Assembly (NCBI RefSeq): GCF_910592395.1
Contig: NC_088313.1
Span: forward strand, 16,448,437-16,512,436
DNA length: 64,000 bases
Origin: Lineus longissimus
Taxonomy: Eukaryota > Nemertea > Pilidiophora > Heteronemertea > Lineidae
Reading direction: 5' to 3'
A program made the translations under genes and the position numbers. The notes beneath the pieces are model-generated. The model was not told the origin of the DNA. It ran no database searches and worked only from the letters and a program-made list of their open reading frames with translations. Positions 1 to 11,141 of the stretch are shown piece after piece. Within the stretch, counting starts at the first letter, position 1. Every line of letters begins with the position of its first letter.

Positions 1-1193
1 CGTCTCTTGCGGCGGAGCTCTTCGCCGAGTTTATTTCGACGTCACGGCATAGAATTATATAACAACATTAAGCTAGTCAGACTTTGTTTCCCCACAACGG
101 GATTCCCTTACACCGATCTGGAAAGCGGCGGTCGCCTCTCCGCAATAAAAAAGATCGTTGCGGTTTTATATTTGAAATCAACAGTAACACGATTAAGATA
201 ATTTGAAATTTCCACCTGATTGACATCGAAGAGTATAGCTAGCGTTCTCATCGGTGTAAGATTTATTGGCTCATTTGGGGAGAGACTTAAGTTTGAATCG
301 AGGGGGATGCTTCTGATGATTACATCTTATGAAAATAAAATGATACTTATTGAAATGGGCAGAAGCATATATCATTATGTATGGAGATGTTTCTCTTAGT
401 ATAAATTGGGTTTTACTTATATGTCTAGAATGTGTACTGTACATGTAGATGTGCTATAAACTATCATAATCAAGAAAAAGAGCAAACTGATGGGTTGTCG
501 CGAATACAGTAGGAACCATTAGAATCAGTGCACTATTAGTAAGCGGTAGAGTTCTCTATTTAGCAAAGTTCCCTGCTACATACATGTATATCTAACAACA
601 GAGGGTCGCTTTATAAATATATTATCATTAGCTTGCGCAGCTTCTCGGTCTTGTCATGGCGCCAAATTCTGGCTTTTGTAATCCATCCACGAATTATGAC
701 ACGATGGGCCTTTGTCATTAGCTGTTCGTTCAACACGAGGATATTCAATTGCAATTAAACTCCATCGCACTTCAAGCGAGACCAAGTAACATAGGATGCC
801 GGATGCTTTATAGTCGATAGTAAATGCGGAGGAGATTCAATTAATGTCTTGAAATGTAACCGTAACTTTCCACGGCATCCCGTTCTTTCCATCGAAATGA
901 CTTCTTTCTCGTCGTTTACATTTATTATAGTCTTGACAATTATTGCTCGAAAACACACACTACAAATCATTGTAGCAAATGCAATGTTCATTTCGCTATT
1001 TATCACGTAATCTTGGCTATTACTGCAGGCTATATGCAGTTGATAAGATCTGTAGACTTTCTCTTCAAGGCGAAAGAAAAAAACTTGGATGAAATCTTTA
1101 TAGAATGAAATGGCAAGGGAAGGTTAAACATCCGCGGGAGAAGTCTTCGATGAAAATCAGTCGCTGTTACTATAAAGTTGCTTGACCTGTTTA
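1..1193. other. Non-genic left end of window
   Basis: I see no recognisable gene here. The first 200 bases are more GC-rich than what follows and carry a short open frame on the plus strand, with an AATAAA near 143. This could be the tail of a gene lying off the left edge, but the translated peptide matches nothing I recognise. The rest is AT-rich sequence without repeats I can define. Confidence 0.4.
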
Positions 1194-1208
1194 TATAACA
1201 TAATGAAG
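1194..1208 (+). repeat. Target-site duplication, left copy (LINE insertion)
   Basis: The 15 bases TATAACATAATGAAG here recur exactly at 2092-2106. The two copies bracket a fragment with LINE coding sequence, as expected for a target-primed reverse-transcription insertion. Confidence 0.85.
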
Positions 1209-1938
1209 ACTTACAGTGTTACAGTATTCAATGCTTCCAAATGTCATTTGTTGTACTTTCAATCGGGTGGCCGGGATTGGCGCGCTAATCCTCCATCCAT
1301 TGTATTCCAAGGCTCACTCATTGTGGCCGAGGATTCTGCGCTTCACCTGGGTCACCTGATTGGAGTTACAGCCAGATTTTAATCGGAGAGTTAATGTTCT
1401 TATGTCCAGATTTCACTATTGTAATATTGATACAAGGCTTCGTTTATTCCAAAGTTACTGTATGTCACTCTACGGAACTTCACTGTGGGATTTAAGCAAC
1501 GGGCAAGCAAATGGGCTTTACACCGCTTGGAGAAAGGCTGCAAGGAGACTGCTGGGTTTGCATCCTTGGACTCATGGCAATCTCTTACCTCTCATTATGG
1601 ACTCCTCACCTATAGACATCACTCTAAAAAAACGCTTTGTCAGTTACTACAGTAGGGTCATGAACCATTCAAACATTCTTATCAAACTCTCAGGAAACCT
1701 CGCGCTCAGAGGCAGCGGTTCTTCAGTTTCAAATAATATTACCTTTTTATCTCAAGCTCTCAATATACCCAGGGACACACTTCATCTCAATCCTTGTGCC
1801 ATTCATAATATATACATGCCTGACGAAGACCTTCGTCGGCGGGCGCGTGCCATACGTGAGTTCGCCGAGTACAGGGATGCTAACCCAGCAGAAAGAGAAC
1901 AAGTCAATAATATACTTCACTTCTTGTGTTTATTATAA
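1209..1938 (+). pseudogene. LINE reverse transcriptase, C-terminal remnant, frameshifted
   Basis: The remnant starts just after the region where the RT catalytic aspartates would lie. The first segment (1209 to about 1355) reads through a VTVFNASKC-type stretch to HLGHLIG, which is characteristic of the end of LINE RT domains. The reading then continues in the next frame from about 1360 to 1938 (DFNRRVNVLMSRF, then LFQSYCMSLYGTSLWDL, then AWRKAARRLLGLHPWTH), which is the usual post-RT thumb/connection region of CR1/L2-type elements. A single-base-class indel near 1350-1362 explains the frame change. The endonuclease and most of the RT are missing, so the copy cannot be active. It is not a host gene. 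Confidence 0.85.
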
Positions 1939-2091
1939 TATCATTATTTCTCACCTGATTTCTCCTGTGTGCGGTATAGGTTTTTATGTTGTGTGTTTTG
2001 TTGTTTTTTGTTTGCACCATTCTTTGCTTATGTTCACACCAATTATAATTGTCCTGTGTATTTATCTGTGACATGTCACGAATAAAGTATC
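1209..2091 (+). mobile_element. 5'-truncated non-LTR retrotransposon (LINE, L2/CR1-like)
   Basis: This 883-bp fragment is flanked by perfect 15-bp direct repeats (1194-1208 and 2092-2106). It begins inside the reverse-transcriptase region, carries the C-terminal part of the RT ORF to a stop at 1936-1938, and ends with a roughly 150-bp T-rich 3' UTR. An AATAAA at 2081-2086 lies just before the right junction. Severe 5' truncation, a short A-poor tail and a perfect long duplication are typical of LINE insertions. The clade (L2, CR1 or a relative) is inferred from the look of the C-terminal domain. The exact duplication argues for a fairly young insertion, although the ORF already carries a frame change. 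Confidence 0.85.
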
Positions 2092-2106
2092 TATAACATA
2101 ATGAAG
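2092..2106 (+). repeat. Target-site duplication, right copy (LINE insertion)
   Basis: This is identical to 1194-1208 (TATAACATAATGAAG) and directly abuts the LINE 3' end at AATAAAGTATC. Confidence 0.85.
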
Positions 2107-3207
2107 CATTCATAGCCTTCAACTTCTTTCTTATCTCAAGAGGCACCATCCGAAAATGTCCCTTCGTCGTAATGATTCACGTAATTAGCAAAGAAATATA
2201 ACACGAAGTTTGAATGTAACACGGATCAAGATTCTTTATGGATCAAACCTTTAATATTTACATACATCATACCATTAAATTTACAGAAGGTATCACACAC
2301 TCTGTCAACGGCAGTAGCAGGCAACTTATTGACAAACATTGACCCCCATATCCCCATCGTAGCCGCCAAGACGGGCAACCGTCCAAGAGCGTGACAGAAA
2401 TAATAATTCGAAATTTCAAAATAAAGTTTCATATTATTTAACCGACCAATCCAGACTTGCCGTACGAACAAATTATAAATCATCTCTAGTTCGGACTTAA
2501 GCCGAGACACATTGGCAGCTGAATCCTTCCAAAGAAAGATTTAACTACACGATACCACAAAGGTCGTTTATGGTCAATAATTCTATAACAGAAACGGAAA
2601 TTTTCATCACCATTTTTTCTTTCAAAACTTAGGAATCTGAAAGATAAACCGATATCACCCAGGGATACATTAAGAATAAAACTAGTGTTAAACATGTACA
2701 CTAGCCATCAGCAGATAACCTTATGAAATAAGGTTTGAAGAAAAAAAATTCAATGTCAAAAATTTCAATGTGCTTTCAACGAAAGAAATCGTGAAAGTTT
2801 GCTTATTTGCAATTTGTTGCAAAGCGATGCCAGCCTCCGCTCTCTGTTCTTTCAAACTTCTTTTAACCAAACCGATACCTTAGTCGTCCAATCAATAATA
2901 TATTTGGCAATCTGCCATATATGAGATACAATCAGCGGCTGACTGACCAAGACTAAGATGAATCGGCGGCTACTATCTCTATAGTATTCGATGGTGATCA
3001 CCTTTACCACAGGCAATTTCTTATAACGTTTCTGATAATGAGATACTGTTCCTGTCCTTAACAAGAGCTGCTGAGTGCATGACCTTTCTTGAAAAGGCCC
3101 CGTCTGATTATTGCATGAATTTAGCCTTTAATGATATCGCCACAGTACGTAAAGGCCTGTCTCCAACATCACCCTTTAACCTTTAATTGCTCTAATTTTA
3201 GTCTTCG
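2107..3207. other. Intergenic, downstream of the GPCR
   Basis: This is AT-rich sequence between the LINE insertion and the 3' end of the receptor gene. It should include the receptor's 3' UTR on the minus strand. I did not find a clear minus-strand AATAAA. Small open frames here show no recognisable domain. Confidence 0.4.
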
Positions 3208-5208
3208 TCATAACCGCACGGTGGAGAATCTTTCAGTGGCGCAACTAGGTCCTGTGAAACTCGACGTTGACATACTCCGGACCTGAAACATCTTGGCCTT
3301 CTTGTGAATGTTGTAATTTGGACACCAGCTACACATAAGACGCTTAAACGCCCGCCTGAAATCTCTCATCGAGAGAGCGTATATGATCGGGTTCATCCCG
3401 GAGTTAAGATAGCCTAACCATGTAAAAATTGGGAAGAAAATGTCAGCACGAACCACGCAGGCTGTGCGACAGATAGCCCAAAGGACATTAGTCACAAAAA
3501 ACGGCACCCAACAGATAATAAAAACACCCATGACTATTCCTAAAGTCTTAGCGGCCTTCTGCTCTTTTGCCAGCTTACTTAATTTTCTACCAATGGCAAA
3601 TTTTTGTATTTTTTTCTTGATGAATCTTGCGGGTCTGTTCTCGTCATCACTGTCCGACCTTGTCATGTGGCTGGCACTATCTGTCTCTCTGTCGGTGTCC
3701 GTGTATGCCGGACGGTGATAGTTTATGTTGACGTGGCCGTTCCGTACCGCGGCCTTTCCCCGGTGAATCCGCAGTGTCATCACTTCGCCTCGGACACCAT
3801 CCGGGGCAATAACTTTAGTCCCGGTGATTAGACTCTTAGTCCGAGCAGTGGCGGCCTTATAGATCCGATAATAAACAAATAACATTATGATGAGCGGAGT
3901 ATAGAATGATACGATTGATGAGAAAATGAGATAACCGCTATCTTCGGAGAAGACACACGATTCCTCGTTCATGTGCGGAGACACAGCACGCCACCAGAGA
4001 ATCGCCGGAAATGAGATCAGGGCGGAGCACACCCAGACCAAACTGATTAATATCCATACACGCTTGTTGCTCATTTTCGTTGGGTACGCGATGGGGTCTG
4101 TTATTGCCCAGTACCTATCTAGCGCAATGACGCAGAGATTCAAGATGGAGCCAGTGCTGCCTAGGACATCGAAACTATGCCACAGATCACACCAGATGTG
4201 ATTGAACAACCATACCCCGTTTGTCATTTCTAGAATAATACTGAACGGCATGACTATCCCGCCTACCAGAAGGTCGGCAACAGCTAACGAAACGATGAGG
4301 TAATTCGTCACACTTCTGAGATAGCGCTCCCTGGCAACGGCGGCTATTACTAAAAGGTTACCAACAATCACTACAACAACAAACAGACACAGGACCACTC
4401 CTAATGCTGGGTGTTTGTAGTTTATCTGAACAAGTCCCGTGTTATTGTAATCCGTGAAATTATCCGTCGAATTGTATGTCAAGGAATCATTCGCCAAATC
4501 TCCGATGCCGTAGACTATTTCCACGACGCCTTTATCATGAGTCGTTTTGGCGTAATGTACGAAGTCGCTTGCGAGCGTTGATGATTGGACGGGGCCAGGT
4601 TGAGCTGTTGAATTAAGTGTCTTTAGTTCTATTGTGGAATTGAATAATGCAATATTTGAAGTGTGATTAGAAAAAGAATGAGCGTCTGTCGTGGCTCGTT
4701 TGGATATAGCAGTGGAGGTTTCATACAATGGGAAAGAAGCGTTTGTAACAGAAGAAGTGAAATTATGATCAGAAGTTGAAAGACCTGATTTCGAGGTTTG
4801 GTTGTTCACATAATCACTGGTAGAAAAAGGAACTCTAGTAGTGTCCGTTGCATTGTACGACTCATTAGTAGTGTTTGTCGCATTATGAGATTCGCTAGAG
4901 ATCGTATACGTTGAATTATAAAAATCACCATCTGTTGTAGTCCCCAAACTTCCGCTTGACCCACCTGAAGTGGTCCTAGTCGTAGGACGAAACAGTGGGT
5001 TTTGGGTACCGTGCGGTGTCGTCCGATTATATGCTGTGAATTCGGCCGTCGTCGTATCGTTAGGAGAATATCCCACCGTAGGCTTCATTTCAGTTTTGTT
5101 CAGGGGTAACCCTGGCGTTCTGTGAGACATTTTAGCATCCTTTGTTGTAGCACCAACGTAAACATGGACATAAGACTGATTTGTCAGTCGAATACTCCGT
5201 TTTCTCAT
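3208..5208 (-). CDS. Dopamine receptor-like GPCR (invertebrate Dop1R2/DAMB-type), intronless
   Basis: This is a class A biogenic-amine receptor of 666 residues when read from the first ATG (5206-5208) after an in-frame stop at 5263-5265. A second ATG at 5128-5130 would give 640. Residues 1-268 form an extracellular Ser/Thr-rich tail with 18 N-X-S/T sequons. The 7TM core spans about 269-620, with Asn284 (1.50), Asp312 (2.50), the Cys340/Cys418 disulfide pair, Asp347 (3.32, the amine anchor) and DRY 364-366. It continues with Ser430/431/434 (catechol serines of TM5), CWVPFF 566-571, Trp597/Tyr600 and NPIIY 606-610. Cys626/629 may be palmitoylated. The segments HSFDVLGSTGSILNLCVI and LISFPAILWWRA closely resemble insect DAMB/Dop1R2, the D1-like, Gs/Gq-coupled 'invertebrate dopamine' type. 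Ligand identity is inferred; octopamine or another catecholamine is possible. No signal peptide is evident. The coding sequence is uninterrupted from N-terminus to stop. Confidence 0.9.
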   Translation of the reverse strand: MRKRSIRLTNQSYVHVYVGATTKDAKMSHRTPGLPLNKTEMKPTVGYSPNDTTTAEFTAYNRTTPHGTQNPLFRPTTRTTSGGSSGSLGTTTDGDFYNSTYTISSESHNATNTTNESYNATDTTRVPFSTSDYVNNQTSKSGLSTSDHNFTSSVTNASFPLYETSTAISKRATTDAHSFSNHTSNIALFNSTIELKTLNSTAQPGPVQSSTLASDFVHYAKTTHDKGVVEIVYGIGDLANDSLTYNSTDNFTDYNNTGLVQINYKHPALGVVLCLFVVVVIVGNLLVIAAVARERYLRSVTNYLIVSLAVADLLVGGIVMPFSIILEMTNGVWLFNHIWCDLWHSFDVLGSTGSILNLCVIALDRYWAITDPIAYPTKMSNKRVWILISLVWVCSALISFPAILWWRAVSPHMNEESCVFSEDSGYLIFSSIVSFYTPLIIMLFVYYRIYKAATARTKSLITGTKVIAPDGVRGEVMTLRIHRGKAAVRNGHVNINYHRPAYTDTDRETDSASHMTRSDSDDENRPARFIKKKIQKFAIGRKLSKLAKEQKAAKTLGIVMGVFIICWVPFFVTNVLWAICRTACVVRADIFFPIFTWLGYLNSGMNPIIYALSMRDFRRAFKRLMCSWCPNYNIHKKAKMFQVRSMSTSSFTGPSCATERFSTVRL

Positions 5209-5632
5209 TATACGCGGCCAGCTTGGAAAAAGCGCTGCTCGGAAGAATTCAGAAAAAATCAACTAATCTCCTCAAGTTAAAGAACCACTCCATTCGAGAT
5301 CCACCACAAACATGTAGGCCTATACGTAAATAGTTTCGAATCTGTGTGTCATCGCCAATATACTAATGATATAATCCTGTCACCAATCCAGGATAACAGT
5401 AGAATAGACAATCCTACAGGTCCAGCTTAATCATTCTGATACAGTTGACAATCCGACAATCGTTGTAAAGTATTACACAGTGTATGGCTCTCCATAATGT
5501 AACAATAATCCTATGAACTTGCCCTGATATGCTGCATCACGCACCACGGACTCAACATCGCTTCAATCAAATCATCACCATTGATTACCCTGAGTAACTT
5601 TATAACACAATCCTTTGACTGTCCTCGGAGTA
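5209..5632. other. Region upstream of the GPCR
   Basis: This should hold the 5' UTR and promoter of the minus-strand receptor, or an intron leading to an upstream non-coding exon. No TATA box can be assigned with confidence. The sequence has scattered 'aatcct' and 'tgatac' words that look like decayed relatives of the 40-bp repeat that follows. Confidence 0.35.
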
Positions 5633-5795
5633 GATATTCCTACTAATTTGCATGAATCTCTAACACAATATTGATAATCCTACTGATTTGCGTAAATCTC
5701 TGTAACACAATAGATATCCCACTGATTTGCGTGAATCCCTGTAATACACAATAGATTATCTACTGGTTTTTGTCAGCCTAACTGATACAGTGGAC
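5633..5795 (+). repeat. Short tandem repeat, ~40-bp period, 3 to 4 copies
   Basis: Units start near 5633, 5673, 5713 and 5754 and share a core of the form CTACTGATTTGCGTAAATCT followed by CTGTAACACAATA. The first three units are about 80% alike by eye and the fourth is decayed. Looser relatives of the same words extend to about 5920. The repeat lies upstream of the receptor gene, in its putative promoter side. Confidence 0.65.
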
Positions 5796-8700
5796 GAAAC
5801 CAGACTCGCCTGAATCACTGTATAAAGTATTGTGCCATCCTACGTACTCTACAGAATCACTGAAAGTTTATAAACATTCCAACGAATCTCTCAATACCAG
5901 TTATTTGCATGATAAACAATACGAATTACAACTGCATGCCACGAATTAACTGTCATTACTCCAGATACTAATCGGCTGTTCTACGTAACAGCCGTGTAAT
6001 GTCACTCATTCCTGTATCCGGTGAATCTTCACTCAGTCTTATTGATTTGCCTCTGCCCTCAAACCCATGAATTCTAGTAATACAATAGATGCTCGATTGA
6101 CTCCAAGCTGACCCTGTCCATCACTCTACCTATAAACAACTCAATTTTGACTTCGACCAGGCTCTGATGGATCAGACAATGATTTTGTCGCGTCGTGAAT
6201 TTTCCATTCTGTGGTATCGACCACAAGGCGGCCAGTCCGTGATCGTGGACAAAGATACCGCGAACAAATCTTGCTATCTCCGGAATATCGGCAACAATCC
6301 TGCGAATGGCTTTGCCTTGCTTATCGATGATACGGACAGTTTAACCCGGTGTAATGGCTCTACAAATGTTTAGACAGCGAATTAACAAATGTTTGATCCT
6401 GCTTCTCACGGGCACGCAAATTGAACGTTCGAAAAGAACAAATATTTCATTTTTTGGAGAAAATCGTTAATCCTCCTTCACATAAATGTTTTTAAAGTGT
6501 TTTGATAATTATGCTATCGAACTTTAAAGGAAGGCATTTGATCCACCTTTAACTTGCACTCAAATGGTTAAACCTTCAACTTTTTCCAAAGATTGTTCGT
6601 TCAAGCCTGAAATCATAGTTCAAGATACTGTTCGGGCATTTTGATTTTTTTAAAGAGTTCAATCAAATGATGAGGCAATCTGCTCTGAACAGTGTGCTGG
6701 GCATTTCTTTAGATGAAAGCGTTTGTGATTTTTTTCTTTATCAGTCATGACACTATGGGTATATTCTGACACACATGTTGAAACTATCCGTCGATATAAA
6801 TCCTACGTGCAGAGAAGTTGATATATTCCACTTATTTGCATTTCCCAGTAGCTATCCGAAGCGTTCAGTCTGTTCCCCGGGGGCAAGCGGCCAAGCCAGT
6901 GTCGTATTCAGTCGGAATGTCTCCACGCCGATTCCGTCAGCAACACACAGGCCGGAAAAACTAGCATACCTAGCGATCAATGTTTTTAGGTGCCAAACTT
7001 TGGCGAGGAAAAAATGATATATCCTGTTTTATATCTCCCGGGTTTGGCCTCTTATGTCATTTTTTGACCAAGGTTGAGAAAACAGATCGGCAAGTAACTC
7101 CTTCTACTCGTCTCCTCAAAGAATCCCCCGCAAAGATTCTTGATATGCTGACTGCCACGACGTTTCATCTTGCAGTACCTTGATCTGCAAAATATGATAG
7201 GAGAAGTTCAATGTTTACAGTATTTGCGACAATAGAAGTAGGTACACTGAAGAAGAACTAATCACTGATCATTTAGTCATAGAATCATCATTATTTTAAA
7301 CTACTTGCTTCTTTTTTTCATTCTCACAGAATCCTTTAACGCCTGACAATCCAAACTGTTTAAGCGATGCTGATTTGTTGCCGTTTGTCGCTATATGCTC
7401 TGCATGAATTTCTTCTTTAAACAAGCGATATTATAACTGATACTAGCATTGTACCCGTGGCGCAGGCAGGTTCAAATGGGCTATACCTTGAATAGATTGA
7501 ATTGCAATGAAAATATAATGCAATATCAAAGGAGCAATATCGAAGAGACAAATTAAACCAACCATTTGTCCACAGACTCGGACCCTGTGGCGTGCTGTAT
7601 GCGTGCATATAAAAGTAAATCAATTGGTCCGAATGAGATGATGAGGCAATGTGAATATACCTCGTTCCTTAGTCAGCAATATGCCCCTTTTTATACGGAG
7701 ATGAAGGAGAACCCAGATAGGCCTTCACATGTCGGCCTCCAAATGGCTCGGACCAATTGCACTATCACTACTAAAACTTTAAAATGCGTGCTCCTCCTAC
7801 ATGTAGCATGATCTCGGGCAAGGCACTTAGTCGACAGGCAAGCTAGAAGTTCAGCACCGTGAGCAGCTCCTTGATAAGGCCATGCCAAGTTCAGAGTGCC
7901 TCTTCAGATACATCAAGTTTTGAAAGCTGTGGTGAGCACATAAACATACCATTGTAACCTTAATTTGAAAATCCCTTCATAATCAAGGGCTAGCTCTGGC
8001 TAATACAGTACCAATATACGATAGACCATCAATTTGACCCCAGCTCCTTACTGCGGGAAAACCCAAGTCCAGCAACCAAAAGTATCAAAATACATTTTTG
8101 TTTACATTTGAACTGCACACATGCGTTTGTTTACCATTTCTTTCCCGCGAAATCTCGAAGATCAGGTGACCTACAATCGTGGATTGAAAATAACATTAAC
8201 CTTGGTTCAGCAGGTCAACACGTGTACAGGCTGTTCCAATCATCCCCCTACAGCCAGCCGTTCAACAGGTAGTGTTAGTCACCCAACAGGGAGTGCAGGT
8301 GATTCATTAATCCCCTGCATAACTGAACAGCAATGGCTTGGCTTCCGTGAGTGATAAGGAGAATTGACCGTGTCCGATTAAAAATCCCTCATTACTGCTT
8401 CGCTGAAGTAAATTTCCGAAAATAAACATGACGTTGCATCAGGATAACATATCACCTGCAAACGTGCAAAATTTCGAGACGAAACACGACCCCCAAATGG
8501 CACTTTAGCGAGCCGCCTTATAGTATTATGATATAGATTACAGTATACATACTATGTTGATTATGGGAGTATTTTATATTGCCAACACGAAACACGATGG
8601 TTTCTTATCGAGTAACGTCACCCTATTCATTACACCTTCGTCGTCTAAGATTAAGACGAAACGAAGCAGTTCCAAGATAAGCTTGGATTAAGGAAACGAG

Positions 8701-8960
8701 GTCATAATTCTTATTCCACCGCTACCTTGCCTGCGGTGGGATTCTTTATATCAAACATATAGCCAGACTGAATTTACGAGATTAGTCAATGACATTCCTA
8801 ACGACTGAGTGTCATTAATCATGAGAATGATAACACGAGCAGAAGACACACCTGTTGTTGACAAGAAATATCTCCTGTGATAAATCATGACGTATAGCAT
8901 CGAGCACATATGCTTTGCAAATAATACCACATCAAGACATCGATAACAATTTCAGCTATT
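5796..8960. other. Intergenic, no gene recognised
   Basis: This is mixed AT-rich sequence. The open frames here (for example around 6167-6373, 6775-7183 and 7566-7811) are short, overlap on both strands and translate to peptides without known motifs. I see no RNA gene. Confidence 0.4.
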
Positions 8961-9270
8961 GATCAGGTTAATGGTACCGACACTGACATGCTATTGTTCG
9001 GATTAATGGTACCGACACTGACATGCTATTGATCAGGTTGATGGTACCGACACTGACATGCTATTGTTCGGATTAATGGTACCGACACTGACATGCTATT
9101 GTTCGGATTAATGGTACCGACACTGACATGCTATTGTTCGGATTAATGGTACCGACACTGACATGCTATTGTTCGGATTAATGGTACCGACACTGACATG
9201 CTATGGATCAGGTTGATGGTACCGACACTGACATGCTATTGATCAGGTTAATGGTACCGACACTGACATG
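8961..9270 (+). repeat. Minisatellite: nine 35-bp units of two variant types
   Basis: Nine head-to-tail units start at 8961, 8996, 9031, 9066, 9101, 9136, 9171, 9206 and 9241. All share the core ATGGTACCGACACTGACATG. The preceding ~10 bases come in two forms: A (GATCAGGTTA or GATCAGGTTG) and B (GTTCGGATTA). The order is A B A' B B B B A' A. Core identity is essentially perfect, which implies recent amplification by slippage or unequal exchange. There is no coding potential and no distinct spacers, so it is not a CRISPR array. Confidence 0.95.
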
Positions 9271-10723
9271 CAAAAGTTGAAGTTGCTGCGGAATGTGCAA
9301 TTTCCTGGGCAGGTGGATTTCTCAAAGTACCACCTGTTTAGATAAGTGACTACGATTATCGCTCCTTGGGAAAGGATAAGTCACAACTAAGTGGCACGGT
9401 CGACCATAAAGCAAACGTCCAATGATAATAACTTGAAGAGGGTGATGACTTACAGAAATCTTAAGCCTTAAATTCGGTTCTTTTTAGAGATTAGCATGGT
9501 ATTTTATCAATCAATGGCGTTACCCAACACCTGTTCCATTCAAATGTTTAATAAGCTTTCATGATATTTACAGAATTCCAGAAAATGGCGCCCATGGTAA
9601 TTCAGAGATAGAATTTGAGTTGACCTAATCAACTAGTAACGGGAAACGATCTCTAATAAGGAATGTCAAGGAACGCCATGCTCCCCACCCCTCCAGGAAA
9701 AAAAAAGGCATAGAAAACTAAGGGTAACTCGACTTTGCCTGTCAAAGAAAAACGATTTTGCCCACATTCCGAGCAAAAGAAACAAGACAATTTCAAACTG
9801 TGCTATACGGAAAATATCGCTCTCAGGAAGTAACACCATCAAAGTACTACAAAATGCATTGTCACAACTTACTTTTAATTCAATATCAGAAATAATATCC
9901 TTATAAGAGGCAATTATCGACAAGTCATGAACAGAAGAGAAATTCGACGACTGTTACGTACGTGCACAGCCTGAACTGACACGTGCCAATTGGCTGTACA
10001 ATGGTACAATACTGTAATGGTTACTCAACACAAGTGAGAAAAGTACATAAACACCTTTGATATGGTTTGATGTATCATATACTGTTATCAGGTAATAGCT
10101 GCAGGCTGTTTCATTACAACAATCAAGTTGCTACAATGTACCATTGTTAAAGGAAGGCTACTCCGTTGGTTCAAAAAATTTAAAATTTAAAATAGAACTT
10201 GAATTTTGAAATTATTAACTGTGTCGATACGTGAATACAAATTTGAACAATGACGTTGTGGAATTGTAAACAACTATAATATAGATGACAAGTTTCGGCA
10301 AATTTGCATGCATAATAACTATACCAGTGGAACCGAGTGTTGTCATTTAACTGCTGCACAAGAAAATACAACGAACATGGCGTATATTGACACGATACGT
10401 CCCTCGAAATCAGATTAATTTAAACTTATTATATTGTATTGCCAAGTAATGACGTCAATGGATGGTAGGTTTACTATCAGTCAATATAGATGTACTTGTA
10501 GTTCATTTTCAGCGGTGTCACTAATCTCTAAATGAGTTTGCGTCAAGTTGTTCAGTTTTCAATCTAACCTGACCCGCTGTGGTTTCGACTCGTTTTCCTT
10601 AAAGTAGTGCGTGACAAGAATAATTTGCTTCATCAAATCTTTCTACCTGACAATTAGTCAGCACTAGTACCTAATCGAGACAGCACACGGAGAAAATACT
10701 TGCATTTGACAGAAATCAATAAC
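9271..10723. other. Intergenic, no gene recognised
   Basis: AT-rich sequence without coding signal. An 11-base inverted pair (ACAATGGTACA at 9998-10008 and its complement at 10138-10148) is the only local symmetry I noticed, and it is too short to define an element. Confidence 0.35.
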
Positions 10724-10822
10724 AATCTGAATGATGCATCGACAGCCTCTCTAGTTTGACACACTGTAACCTCGCTAACCTTGACAAGAGATGACGATTA
10801 GGCACGCAATGTGAACAACTAA
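10724..10822 (+). repeat. Diverged direct duplication, copy 1
   Basis: This stretch aligns with 11142-11250. Both begin ATCTGAATGAT-CATC-ACAGCC, continue through TTGACAC-CTGT-ACCT-GCTAACCT and then share GATTAG-CACGC and GAACAA words. Identity is roughly 80% over the first ~58 bases, then weaker with indels. It could be an old transposon fragment or a duplicated regulatory segment. Confidence 0.55.
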
Positions 10823-11141
10823 TGGATTGGTATCTTTCTCAGACTAGTTTTTTTATATCATAAATATCATATCATATTCATAGATGAGGTACTCTTACTA
10901 AGTAGTAGAATGTGCTAAGAATTTTACTTTCCTCTTTAGAGAAGAATTAATGTACTCCATAGTAACATACCAACAACCAATTATACATACTCAATATATT
11001 TTAAGGTGCAAGTAAGGTGTTTTTTTAATTGATACTGAGGAACATTAGTGAATAGGGGAAAAACTATGTGCACATATTGTACAGGTTGAATCTAGTTATC
11101 GAAAACGTAGCAAAACCTTAACTATAACATCATCAGATCAG

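Noticed and set aside
3440-4201. Plus-strand open frames inside the receptor gene
   Set aside because: Antisense shadows of the clearly coding minus-strand GPCR.
8961-9270. CRISPR array
   Set aside because: Units are contiguous with no unique spacers, and the context is animal DNA; it is a minisatellite.
9998-10148. Inverted repeat as a MITE
   Set aside because: Arms are only 11 bases and 129 bases apart, with no extension or target duplication.
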